Shown piece by piece: positions 36,591-47,999 of a stretch of 64,000 bases of DNA. This stretch comes from Nageia nagi (taxonomy: Eukaryota; Pinophyta). The stretch is taken from NCBI GenBank assembly GCA_050084985.1, contig JBITNC010000002.1, positions 1,860,001-1,924,000 on the forward strand, read 5' to 3'. The notes beneath the pieces were generated by a model. That model was not told the DNA's origin. It searched no databases and worked only from the letters and a program-made list of their open reading frames with translations. The first letter of the stretch is position 1, and the number at the start of each line of letters is the position of its first letter. The position numbers and the translations under genes were made by a program.

Positions 36591-38775
36591 TGTTTGAATT
36601 AGATCATGGATGTTTTACCCATTGCATGTTTTACACATAGTAATGTGTAAAACATACATATGGCCTAATATATTTTTATCAAAGAATTCACTTATTCGCA
36701 TTTGATTATTCTATTAGGGTTTTGATGATTTATCATAACTTCTTGAATCCAGGAACACACTTATTAAGTTTTTCATAAGGTCTTTATAAGGTGTATACAA
36801 ATATAATAATGTAAGCAATTTATTAATATTGCACTTGTATTGATTCGCAAGTGCTTAACCTATCTCTCTATGACCATTTAAATACTTTACCTTCAAACTC
36901 CTACAGAAAAGTCTAGCTAATAATTTATCACCATTACCATATTTTATGTCAATTTTTTTTAAATAATAACAAATGTTGTTTTGGATCTCCTTCTCCATTA
37001 AAATTTTAAATCTTGAATCTTTGTAGTCTTTGGAAGAGGAGAATTATGACTTTCTAGAGAGAGATAAATTTGACCAAGGCCTTTGTAAATATATTGTGAA
37101 TCATTATAAATTTTAATTGATTTGATTTTAGGCCTATTTTAACATGCTTATGCCCTTGAAGTGGGCAAATATGAGCCTTGAAATTTTTGACTACCTTAAT
37201 TATTTTGATTACTTTATATGTTTTGATTATTCTAATGTTGTGTTAAGGAAATTTGGTATTCCTCTTCCATACCATTTTTTAAAATAATTGTTGGATTGAA
37301 TAAGGATTGTTATAGATTGAAGCCATGATATCTTATGAGTAGACCTAAGGTTGTGATATAGATAGGATTTAAGATTTAAAAAAGGAATGGCATGGTTCAA
37401 CTTTTGATAGTTATCGAGGCTTAAGACTAGATTGTGGGTGCTTTGGGCTTATAATGCTTGATCACAAATGTTTTGGGCCTTGCATTTTAAATTGTAAGCA
37501 TTTGTCTTATGTTGTGCACTTTCAACTATGTTTTATGACTTGATGATGATCCTATGTTAATAAACTTGAAAAAAAAGATATTATGTACATCAAATGATGA
37601 TTTGTTGATTAATTCCTTTTGTGCACTCTATAATGGGCACTTAGGAGTACCTTATATCGGATAAACAAGTTTGATTCTGATTTTATCTTAGTAGAGACAA
37701 ATTATTTTGATTTTATCTTTGTATAGGAAATAACTTTTAGGTATATAAAAAATGGTACCAAATGATAATTTGTTGATTCATTCCTTTAATGTTCTTTGTA
37801 ATGGGAACTTAGGAGTACCTTATATTGGATAAACTAGTTTGATTTTGATTTTATCTTGATACAAATGATTAAATAAATGTGCAAATACTAAGTTAAAGAT
37901 AATTATAGACACTTCAAAAAATGTGTGTCACTTGATCAAGTTATTTGATCATGTTTTGTTATTCATTAGGTTACATTTGTCTTAATTGGTTATTTAGATA
38001 CATTTAAATATTACATTGGATCAAAATATTAGGCAAATTAATCATCTAAGTTAGTATTGAGTTAATTTGTTGTTTGGCAATCGACTATTCGATATTAGGA
38101 GTCGATCTTCATAAGGCCAATCCACAACAAAATACTATAAAAAGAGAAATTTCAAGCCATTTTAGGAGATTAGCATTCATTTTCACTTTGATATTCTAAG
38201 CATTTATGCGAGAAAAGAATCTTGAATATTATCACACTTGATTTTACGAGGAATAGAGCCATGTTTAGAGAATTTTGTAGTCATGAAACTAACATAATAA
38301 GCTACCATGAAGATGTCTTTATGGAATCTCATGGGGCTAGGTAATTGAAGCATTATTTTATCATTGTTGAAAGCTTATATTGGAATTTATTTATAGGTAT
38401 TGATCATTGGGATCTCTTTCATCCTTCATTCTTGCAATTCACTTGTGAAAGTATTATAACTTAAGCATTGTGAAAGAGATAAGCCTAAAATCTTGTCAAT
38501 TTGAGCATTCTAGGCATGATTAGAATGCATATTTTGTTAATAACCCACTTTTACATATTATCATATTATTTAAAAATACATACAAAACCACTCCAATATG
38601 CAAATACCACTCAAATATGCAAAACCATTACAAATACTACTTACTGAAATAACTAAATCACTTTTCTCACTTCGAGGGAGGACACCTCCTAGAGAATAAG
38701 TTCTCTCCTCAAATGAAACTATATTTCTTCCTTGATGATTTACAATAGGAAAGGCCTCATATAAATAACTTTTTA
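36591..38775 (+). other. AT-rich intergenic DNA with repeats
   Basis: No gene is supported. 37190-37390 repeats 30250-30440. 37585-37862 is a degenerate tandem pair with a period of about 168 bp (AAATGAT(G/A)ATTTGTTGATT at 37592 and 37760; CTTAGGAGTACCTTATAT in both). An open frame at 38570-38797 (minus) crosses the start of the Gypsy LTR and is not a gene. Confidence 0.5.
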
Positions 38776-39040
38776 TGTGACATCCCATTTGGACCATTGA
38801 GAAAATATGTCATGGTCACTTTGTAATCTAGTGTTTGCTTATGATCATGTTGTACTTATGTAACTCAAGTAGGAGATTATGGTCTACGGACCCCATTGTG
38901 AGCCCAGTAATGGGATGAATCCCCTTGAGTAGTGTTGAGTTAATTGTAATGGGTTATCCTGGATTATGGGAATCCCTAGATAGGCATGAGTCTTGTTTAG
39001 TCTAGAGTGGAGCATACAACATTAAGAGGGCCCCACATAC

Positions 39041-39220
39041 CCCACATTAGCTTATGAGGTTACTTGGACCCTCACATTAGCTTAAGAGGCTCATGAGATT
39101 TCATGTCAACCTTGAGTGCCTTTATGATACCCACGTTGGCATACTAAGCTTATGGGACCCCATGTTAGCATACTAGGCCAATATGACCCCCATGTTGGCA
39201 TAGACTTGGCTTGTGATGAT
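39041..39220 (+). repeat. 30-bp subrepeats in the Gypsy LTR, six units
   Basis: A C(A/G)(C/T)(A/G)TT(A/G)GC-type core recurs at exactly 30-bp steps (39041, 39071, 39101, 39131, 39161, 39191) followed by CTTATG/CTAGG-like sequence. The 3' LTR (about 43350-43520) and the solo LTR (about 56480-56690, minus) carry the same array with different numbers of units. Confidence 0.75.
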
Positions 39221-39626
39221 AACGAGGTATGAAAGATGGATACAAAAGGTTATATATTAAGGATGAAGCTCCATGATGAGGTTGGATATTGATTATACTT
39301 CTTCTATACTGAACCTAATTAGGCATTCAAGTCTTGGCAGTGCTAAGCATTATTCCTAGATGATGTCTAGAGGGGTGACAGGGTTAGGAGCTTGGAATTT
39401 TACGACTTAGGTGGATCACCTAGTCCATCTGATGGTATTTTGAGGGCAAGCTTCTACCTTCAGTGGTTTCTAGGGTTTGAGGAGGCTTCTTTACAAGAGA
39501 AGAATCAAAGTCTGAGGGAGTGAGTCTTTCTTGTGGTGTTCAACGTGTAGTGGGTTTGCAACCCTAGATCTAAGTGTTAAGATCCTCATTGTATTCCATT
39601 CCATATCATAATAAAATACAACTTAT

Positions 39627-39752
39627 GTCTCTCTCCATTATGTTGTGCATTATTTATGTATGTATTGTGTCTCTCTCTTTTATGTTGTGCATTGTTTATG
39701 TATGTGTTGTGTCTCTCTGCATTGTGTTATGCATTATTTATGTATGTGTTGT
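39627..39752 (+). repeat. 42-bp tandem repeat, three units, in the Gypsy LTR
   Basis: GTCTCTCT-(CC/CT/GC)-ATT(A/G)TGTT(G/A)TGCATT begins at 39627, 39669 and 39711, each 42 bp apart, with a partial fourth at 39753. Because 42 is a multiple of 3 the array stays open in two frames (39574-39870, 39645-39950), which explains those open frames without any protein. Confidence 0.85.
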
Positions 39753-40049
39753 GTCTCTTGTATACTGGTGTTGGAAGCTTCATTGCATTTGTGGGTGTTC
39801 AAGTATTACATATTCACCTATGAGGCATTCATTGAGGTTCCAAGTGTTGGTGTGTGCCTTAGAGGGTTAACGTTAGGGTATAAGGGTTGCGTGAAAGCCT
39901 TAGGAGGCTCACATCTACATTGTAGGGGTTTGGGTGTCATAAGGGCCTAACATGGGTGTGTTTGCATCATTTATTGAGGGTTTGAGTATCATAGTTGGAG
40001 TTGTTTTTATTGAGGATGATTTTAGGTGGTCATAAGTGGTATTAGAGCC

Positions 40050-41165
40050 TGGATCTTGCAAGCCTATTGTATGAAATCAAAAATCCATTGCTATTACACT
40101 AGATCTAGTAAGAGAGAGATGTCATCTACCAGGAGAGGTGGGAGATCTGAAGATAGTCGCCAAGAGGAAGAGGCTAGACACTGGATTGAAGAAGAGGCCA
40201 AAATCCCAGGGCCAGGGTTTGTGGAAGTAGCATAAGAAGAAACTCTAGTTAAGAGGAGGAGGGATATGGATGACACAACTGAATGGAAGTTTAAGGCTTT
40301 AATCTTAGCCTTGCATAACATGATTGAAACCATGCGATCCCTAAAGCAAAGAATGGGTCGATATTAGGGAGAGGTAGAGGAAGGAGATCGGTAGAGAAGA
40401 TAGGGAATAGATGAACCAAGGGTGAGGCACCTTATCTAGAATGATCTTAAGCCTTCACAACATGAATCAGATAAGAGAAGACATGAATGAAGAACCAGGA
40501 TGAGAGAGTAGATCTATGAGGGGAGGATAGTGAAGATCTAGATTTATGTCATCCTTAAAGGGCTATAGAGCCCAACGAAGAGATAGGGGAGGCCATGAAG
40601 ATCTATTTCAACATGGTGAGAGTCATGAGGGGTTACAGTAGGATAATGAGGGTTTTAGAACCCTACATCACACCAAGGAGGTAACCCTACCCAAATGATA
40701 GGATGAGAATGACTCTAGAGAGTCTACGAAGGGAGATCAAATGGATGGGGAGTATTCTTTGAGGAGATCTAGGACCATGCAAGATAAGGAATCCATTTGA
40801 GAATCCAAGGAATAATTTATGCCATAATTCCAAAGATCCCAATCATAATGGTTACCATAGTAGGAGAGCCCCCTTCTAAAATGCTACCTGGAGCCCAATG
40901 TTGGAGGAAGGGATGATCAACCCATCATTCCTAGATCAAACATACCCATGTTTGCATAAAAAGGAGTAGAGGACTCTAAAGCAAGGGTACATGGTCCATT
41001 GGAACTAAATAAGCATCACAAAGACTACAACATGTTGCATCCATATGTGAGGTTAGAAATTAATTTCATTAATTATTTGGAGCTACTAGGGTTGAAGGGA
41101 GGTTCATATGGCCAACATTAGTTAGGAGGGTAGTGGGATGGAAAGAGATATCTACAAAATAATAT
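40050..41165 (+). other. Internal leader of the Gypsy-type element
   Basis: Purine-rich sequence follows the primer-binding site. One open frame (40026-40235) reads through the start of it; later text such as MTRMTLESLRREIKWMG-like fragments suggests decayed N-terminal gag, but I cannot assign it. No other feature is seen. Confidence 0.4.
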
Positions 41166-41169
41166 TAGC

Positions 41170-41920
41170 AAGATGCAAGTACCCATGTTCGATAGTAAGA
41201 GGATGACGATAAGAACATGGGTGCACCAATTGCAAACATACTTTTTTTTGAACCCCATCATGGTGGAGGAGGAAGCCATAAATTTTGCATCTTTGCATTT
41301 TGAAGGAGATGCATTGGAATGGTGGCATCATGGCATGGTGATCTAGGGTTATACCCACATCACCACATTTAAGGAGTTCACTAGACGATCGATGAAGAGA
41401 TTCGATTGAAAGAAAGAGAATAATTACTTCCAATATCTGAATTCCTTGAGATAAATAGAGATGATGGATGAGTTTGTGATTGAGTTTCAAAAATTGGCAA
41501 TGATGATCCACCATATTCTTGAGGAGAGGTTGATGTTCCTATTTATTGAGGGGTTATCCAAACCATTAAGGGGGATGGTCAAAGTCTCATACCCTAGGAT
41601 TTTAAATGATGCCATTCAAGTTGCATATGACTTGGAGCCTATCGTGAAATCCCTTAGGGGAGGATCAACCAATAAGGCACCACCTAGTCAAAAGATATGG
41701 GAAGGTCCTAGCAAGGCCAAAGCACCCCCCATGCCTAGATTGAATCAGTTGGATGCTGCTACTAGAAAGAAGCTAAGATAAGATGGCAAGTGCTTCTATT
41801 GCAAGAAGTGGGAACTAGGACACCGTTACGTAGGTAAAGGGAAAGTGCACTACATTGAAGTGATTTCTAAGGATAGTATGTAGGAATTAAAGTTGGATCT
41901 AAATGAGGGTACAAATGACT
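41170..41920 (+). pseudogene. Ty3/Gypsy gag remnant
   Basis: The gag core reads MQVPMFDSKRMTIRTWVHQL, then a FEGDALEWWHH block, a stop at about 41344, an LNSLR segment and an open stretch from 41461 (MMDEFVIEFQKLA, LFIEGLSKPLR) to 41781. FEGxAxxWW and F--GL is the Retrotrans_gag signature. After another stop, CFYCKKWELGH is the remnant of a CCHC zinc knuckle in which the second cysteine-histidine spacing is damaged. Gag coats the RNA in the virus-like particle. At least four stops prevent expression. Confidence 0.8.
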
Positions 41921-41934
41921 CTTGATTACTACGT

Positions 41935-42399
41935 GTAGAGGGCACACTAGGTAGTATCATAGCTTTGCTTCGTGGGGTGAAGAAGTTTTTAACGTTGAAG
42001 ATGATTAGGCAAGATTGTAGTTAGAATGTCATGGTAATGATAGATTTGGGGGCATAACATAATTTTATTGATTCTAATTTTGCAAAGAGGAAGGACCTAA
42101 AGACCAAGGATTTTGAAGGCTTCCTAATTTTTAACTCTAATGGGAAGCTTATATTGGTGGATCAAACTATGGAGAGATTAGGAATCAAATTATAAGGTTG
42201 TGTAGTGAGGGAAAACTTCTACCTATATCCACTCAAAGGGCACTTGCATGTCATCTTGGGGGTGCAATGGCTATTCAAGTTGGGTGACATTCATACCAAC
42301 TACCAAAACCTTACTATGAGGTTTAAGATGGATGGGGTGGAGCACACACTTCAAGGATTACGTGATGAGGACACATTGAGGACTAATAACCAATTATAG
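41935..42399 (+). pseudogene. Gypsy aspartic protease remnant
   Basis: The fold is recognised by MIDLGA-stop-HNFID (about 42035-42070), which corresponds to the family's D(S/T)GATHNFID. The catalytic motif is altered to DLG and the following threonine codon is a stop. Downstream, VILGVQWLFKLGDI and NLTMRF (42250-42315) match the VILGxxWL end of retropepsins of this class. Reverse transcriptase, RNase H and integrase do not follow. Confidence 0.8.
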
Positions 42400-43082
42400 T
42401 TGGTAGATATGAGGTTGGACAACACCAAGATGGCCATGTTGAGGGTGCAAGGAGGAGGAACCCCCACATTGAGCATGGATAGGACTAGGACATCCATGTT
42501 GGGTGACTAAGGAGGTTGGAGCCCCACGTTGGGTAGGAGGCCACCCAAGATAGTCATGTTGGGTATTTAAGGAGATTGGGACACCACGTTGGATATGGTG
42601 TCATCAAAGGTCACTTCATTGGGAATTCAAGGAGGGAATTCCACATTGAGCCTTAGAGAGGTAGAAGTACCTACATGAAGTGTCCAGGGGTTTTGAAATC
42701 CCATGTTGTAGATTAGGGAATCACTCACTAATGGGATAAGCATAAATATTGAGAGGGACGTAGGCCCAATATATTTTGTATTGATAATTAATTTTTGTAG
42801 GATATTATAGGTACAATTCAGTGTGGGACCACACTCAATTCCATGGCTAAAGAGATTCTTCTATGAATATATACTGAGGAGAGACTATCATGGTTGATTT
42901 AGGAGTTTGTAGGTCACTAAACTATTCAACATTGAATGCCCATTGCAACCAGAGGGACTTGAAATTAGGATGATCTTCTAGAGAAGTGTGGTAAAGCTAA
43001 ACACACCAAAGGATTCTTAGAAGATAATTCATAGCTATCTCTTACCATTTCTTGAGCATAAGTAATTCAAGAGGGGAGACTT
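42400..43082 (+). other. Non-coding 3' part of the Gypsy-type element
   Basis: 42410-42680 is a degenerate tandem series built on C(A/C)(C/T)(A/G)TTGGG(T/A), similar in wording to the LTR subrepeats. No coding signal is present. The stretch ends at the purine-rich tract before the 3' LTR. Confidence 0.5.
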
Positions 43083-43533
43083 TATGACATCCCATTTGGA
43101 TCATTGAGAAAATATATCATGGTCACTTTGTAATCTAGTGTTTGCTTATGATCATGTTATACTTATGTAACTCAAGCAGAAGCTTATGGTCTGCGAACCC
43201 CATTATGAGCCTAATAATGGGATGACTCCCCTTTAGTAGTGTTGAGTTAATTGTAATGGGTTATCCTGGATTGTGGGAATCGCTATATAGAAATGAGTCT
43301 TATTTAGTCCATAGTTGAGAATATAGCATTGGGAGGGCCCCACATACCCCATATTGTCTTAAGAGGTTACTTGGACCCCCACATCAGCTTAAGAGGCTCA
43401 TGAGATCCCATGTTATCCTTGAGGGCCTTTATGACCCCCACGTTGGCACATTAGGCTTATGGGATCCCATGTTAGCATACTAGGCCAATATGACCCCCAA
43501 GTTGGCATAGCCTTGGCTTGGGATGATACCATG
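43083..43533 (+). repeat. Truncated 3' LTR of the Gypsy-type element
   Basis: It matches the first 450 bp of the LTR at 38776, starting TATGACATCCC (first dinucleotide mutated from TG to TA). Similarity stops near GGATGATACC at about 43530. The remaining 800 bp of the LTR is missing, so no target duplication can be checked. Confidence 0.8.
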
Positions 43534-43799
43534 TCATCGCATCGTCATAATGTTACCATAAAACTTGAATTAAGAATTTCATAAGTTTCACTAGTCATAC
43601 CCTTATCAAATGCCTTTTCAATGTGTTATGCATCAATATTCATTAATCAACTATAACAAAGGGTTCATATTATACATACATTATTAATGTACCTTTCCTA
43701 AAACTCAAGAGTTTTCAAGGAAAATGAACAAAGCAAAGTTTAAAAATTAATTATTAGAAATGCACAAGTATCATTCAAATGGATATCCCCAATGGATAT

Positions 43800-45060
43800 G
43801 TAGTTGATTTTCTATGTTGCAGGCATATGTTGAAAAATAAACAACACTTGAGAATCATTTAAGAAGATGAATGGTGCAAAACACACTTTCATGGACTATA
43901 ATGATTGTAAGATATATGAATTATGAAATTGGGTTTTCATCAAATATCATGGTTATGAATTCAAGCTAGGGTTTTTGTCAAACATTATGGTTGTGAATAC
44001 CATGATAAACAAGTATGCAAAATAAAATAGGAATGAGGCATAAAAGACTTACTTCAAGTGAAGAAAATTGTAGACTAAAATCCTTAACTATCATTGGTTT
44101 TCTAAAAGTTGTAGACTGACATGTATGCAAAATGTGGAAGAATACAAGCTATGGTTCATCAAATGTATGAAATAAATTACCTAGACCAACATGGTTTCAT
44201 CGAATGTTATGGTTCTAAATGTAAGGAATGATTTTTTAGCTAGTACATTGAATGTTGTGGTTGCAAAATTTTGAAAATGGTTTTGCATCGATTGTTGTTC
44301 TACATGTATGTGATATGTCAAAAAATAAATAATGTCCAAGAATTATTTAAGAAGATGCATGGTGCAAACATAGTTTGACTGCAATAATCACAAGATATGT
44401 GAATTATAGAATTGGGTTTTCATTAAATGTTGTGGTTGTGAATTCAAGATAAAAAAATTTATCAAACATTATGGTTATGAATGCCATTATAAACAAGTAT
44501 GCAAAATAAAATAAGAATAAGGTACAAACAACTTACTTTAGGTGGAGAAAATTGTAGACTAAAATCCTTAACCTTTAATGCTTGTTTGAAAATTGTAGAT
44601 TGACATGTATGAAAAATATGAAAGAATAAAAGCTAGGGTTTCATTGAATGTTGTGAAAGAAAAAATCAAGACCAACATAGTTTCATATAATGTTATGGAT
44701 TTACATATAAGGAATGATTTTTTAGTTGATAAATTTTCATCGAACGTTATGGTAGCAAAACTATCGATATGGACTTTTATTGGTTGTTGTTCTACATGTA
44801 TGCAATATGTCAAAAAATAAATAATACTCAAGAATTATTTAAGAAGATGCATGATGTAAAATATAGTTTCATGGACTGCAATGATCGTAAGATATGTAAG
44901 TTATGGAACTGGATTTTCATTGAATGTTATGGTTGTGAATTCAAGTTAGGGTTTTTATTGAACATTATGGTTATGAATGTCATGATAACTAAGTATGGAA
45001 AATAAAATAGGAACAAGACATAAAAAACTTATGCTAGAAATAAAATTGTAGACTGAAATT
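43800..45060 (+). pseudogene. Three tandem 490-bp units derived from PPR sequence
   Basis: AAGAAGATG(A/C)ATG(G/A)TG(C/T)AAA recurs at 43861, 44349 and 44841, with offsets of 488 and 492 bp. Each unit also contains TTCAT(C/T)(A/G)AA-GTTATGGTTGTGAATTCAAG and AACAAGTATGCAAAATAAAA blocks. These correspond to the PPR words FSLNVMVVN, MYAKCG and KKMHGANIVS. Stops are frequent. A PPR relic was therefore triplicated as a 490-bp unit after decay had begun. Open frames at 44605-44820 and 44769-45005 are fragments of it. Confidence 0.65.
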
Positions 45061-47580
45061 AAGAACCACTATTTCTCTTTCGATTGCTTTGCAACATCAA
45101 CGTAACCAACAAAGATGATAATGTGAGAAACATGGGATAAAACCCCTAAAAAGTTATCAAAAGTCATGATAAGGGATAAAATCCTTCTCTTTATCCTTAA
45201 AATGACTTCAAAATGCATGTTAATGAGTGAATGCCTTACGTTTAGCTTTGTAAAAAATAAGTGTTTAACCCTTGCCATTAATGATGAATCAAATATGGTT
45301 AACCATGTACAAAATGCATGCAAGGTGATATGATGTTTAGGATAAACACATGACATGGGAGGGAAGTCACTATTAGAAAATGGTAAACACCATGTGAGTG
45401 CATACCAAGAGGTCTTTTTAATATCAAGTCGAACTATTGGTATATCAGTAAGTATTTTATAAGGGGAGGGGGTAGTGGTGTTTAAAATTTATACAAAATA
45501 TTATATCGATAAAATAGGGGTTAGGGGGTGGATGTTATATTTGATTTTATATTTTAAATATATTATAACTTAATTTATCAAATTCCTTCAACTATCTTAA
45601 TAACAATTTATATTTTTTATTTAATTTTATTATTTTGAAATAATTAAAATATTATTCTATTATTGAATTCATTCCAACATATTGAGTTAATTAATTAATT
45701 TATATTTTCAATAAACTAAATTTATTAATATTGAATTAATGTTAGAGCTTAAAATCTAAGCTTACCTATAATTACATCCAAAACTATATTATAATTATTA
45801 AAATATTTCTAATTTCCTATTAAACATTATCAAACCTAAAACCTGAACCTAAATTATAATAATATTCCTAAATTATTTCCTAATTCTAAACAAATTAACA
45901 TTTAAAATTTTTTCATGAGATGCAACCTACTAAATAAGGGATTGAATCAATTTTAAGGTAGGCACCAGGTCTAGAAATTACCTAGCCTCAAAATGATTGT
46001 CAGTGGATATAATTTTTAAATTCTAAATTCTATTTAGGTTTTATTTAATTTTTAGGTTAAAGGTCCCATGCCATATTCTTTTTGAATATTTAATATATTT
46101 CCTTGCATTAGGTATATATTTAAATTTTAAGATTCCACCTACCATTATCAACATTAATTATGGGTTCACATGTAAACCTTATTTTTTTGCATTGTTATTG
46201 GTGGTGATTTTCTATTTATATTTTTTTGTAGCTCCTTTCACAACACCTTCATGTAGTCCAATTGATGAGCCCTTAATGAATGAAACTAGTTTTGGACATG
46301 AAGGGTTGGAGTTTTCTGATATTTTTCATTTTGTTAATGGAAAATTCTTTCTCCATTTTTGTTGTGAATTATTTTAGCTTTTTCCTTATTTACTCTTCAA
46401 AGCTGTAAGTGATCTTAATATAATTTTTAAACTCTAATTTTTGTTTCTCTTCACATATGCCACATAAGAGTAAATATGGTTAATTTTTAAAGCTCTTAAG
46501 CCTCATGTGTCCTTCCTTATTATTTGGTGGCACCCTAACCTCATGGATTCCATTGGTGGTAACTTTTATAGTCCCAAATAGATTTTTTATTAGCATTTGC
46601 TAATATTTTTTGACCTCCTTCATGCATGGTAGCATCACTCATTATCTAGAAGCTCCTTTATTTTTTATCACTTTGATCCCCCCCTACATAGCTATCCTCA
46701 TGATGCATAGCATGGAAACCCTCATTTTGCCCCCCCTACTTGATGACCCTCCTATAATTTAGCATGGTGGCCCTCAAGGCACATGATATGGCCCCCTTTG
46801 TGCATGCTCTTGGTCCCAAACTACACGACATCACTAATTCTTGGTATTTTTCCTTCCATAATCGATGGTTGCTTGTTCGATCATTTTCTTCTTCCATAAA
46901 TGGGCATGGTTTTTATCATGACTTGGAGGCATTTAATGTTTTCTATGATGACCTTCATATAATATAGTGTGTCCCTCTTAGGGCATGATGTACCTCCTTT
47001 AAAAATACTTATTACTCACTTCACAATGACCCCTCCCTTGGTGTCATCCCCTTCCCTCTGCACAATCATAATTTTCTTGGTGTCCCCACTCCTCACGTTT
47101 TGAAATATTGATGTAGTGTTCTCTCACTACAAATATCTACAATATGAATTGGTGGATTTTGATAGTGTTGTCTTCTTCCTTGTCAACTCTCCACATCTCT
47201 TAAGCATCATGACAATGTTTGTACTACTACATAAATCCCATTTTACATCAAGGCATGTATCAAACCTCAAAAAATAATGTCCTTGATGCAAAATACGATA
47301 CATTATGTTAGGATGGTGTCAATTTCTTTTTAATTTTTTTTAAAGAATTTATGATGTTATTTCTGACTCAAAGTGCCTCTATTTTTGATACAATTTGAAC
47401 TTATTTCTAACTTAATCTAACATTATTCATGACTCTATTTTTGACTTAATCTAATGCTATTTATGATGCAATATGATGCTATTTATGATGTTATTTATGA
47501 AAAAATGAAAAATAAGATGAGGATCAAGTGCATAGATCAACACAAAAAATCAACCATCTATTTCTAATTGAATCAGAAAG
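45061..47580 (+). other. Intergenic DNA with dispersed repeats
   Basis: 45230-45355 is a unit of the dispersed repeat found at 58545-59180 (TTTGTAAAAAATAA-GTTTAACCC and GTACAAAATGCATGCAAG blocks). 46030-46440 is repeated at 57990-58350. 47340-47500 has CTATTTTTGA-rich runs related to the minisatellite at 57379. The open frames at 46192-46377 and 46764-46967 resemble no known protein. Confidence 0.5.
46030..46440 (+). repeat. Direct repeat partner of 57990-58350
   Basis: Shared blocks are GTTAAAGGTCCCATGCCATA, ATTATGGGTTCACATGTAAA, GATGAGCCCTTAATG, GGTTGGAGTTTT or GCGTTGGAGTTTT, and TTATTTACTCTTC(A/G)AAGCT. The two copies are in the same orientation, about 12 kb apart, and flank the nested PPR/Gypsy/Copia region. 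They have clearly diverged. Confidence 0.8.
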
Positions 47581-47999
47581 TTGAAGCACATAATGTATAT
47601 TTTGCTTATGATAAATATATATGAAAACTATTCTCTATGCTCATCAACAAGTCTTCAACTCCTGCAAGCTTGCATCACCAATAATGCCCTTCTAGAGGCC
47701 AAGTTCATTTATTCACTCATCATTCACATTACACTTAAATTTGATTTGTCCATTCATAAGTTTCTACAAGACAGACTTATCCACATCTATGTCAACTATG
47801 AAAGTTTGATAGACATTATGAGGATCCAAAATAACCCTCAATAAAAAAAAAACCAAACTAGGGCTTTTGCAACCCTCAACACCTAACGTTGGACCCGTAG
47901 GCACCCAAACACACCATAATGCAAACGTGAGCCTCCTAAGGCCTCCATGAGACACCCATAATATGACATCATCCCCTAGGGCTTTCCCAACACCCTACA

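Larger units (their letters stand above)
38776..40034 (+). repeat. 5' LTR of the Gypsy-type element
   Basis: It starts TGTGACATCCCATTTGG and runs to just before the primer-binding site, about 1259 bp. It holds two internal arrays: a 30-bp subrepeat and a 42-bp subrepeat (separate entries). Its end is placed at GGTCATA by comparison with the solo LTR at 47817, so the exact last bases are uncertain by a few positions. Confidence 0.8.
38776..43533 (+). mobile_element. Gypsy-type element with gag and protease only, 3' LTR truncated
   Basis: The order is 5' LTR (38776-40034), primer-binding site (TGGTATTAGAGCC, 40037-40049), internal DNA of about 3 kb, a purine-rich stretch (AAGAGGGGAGAC, about 43069-43080) and the first 450 bp of a 3' LTR (43083-43533). 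The internal DNA encodes only a decayed Ty3/Gypsy gag and an aspartic protease; reverse transcriptase and integrase are absent, and there is too little room for them. This fits a non-autonomous TR-GAG-type element or an internal-deletion derivative. The same LTR family occurs as a solo LTR at 47817-56954. Confidence 0.8.

Noticed and set aside
39574-39950. Two overlapping hydrophobic Cys-rich open frames.
   Set aside because: They are explained by the 42-bp tandem repeat inside the Gypsy LTR.
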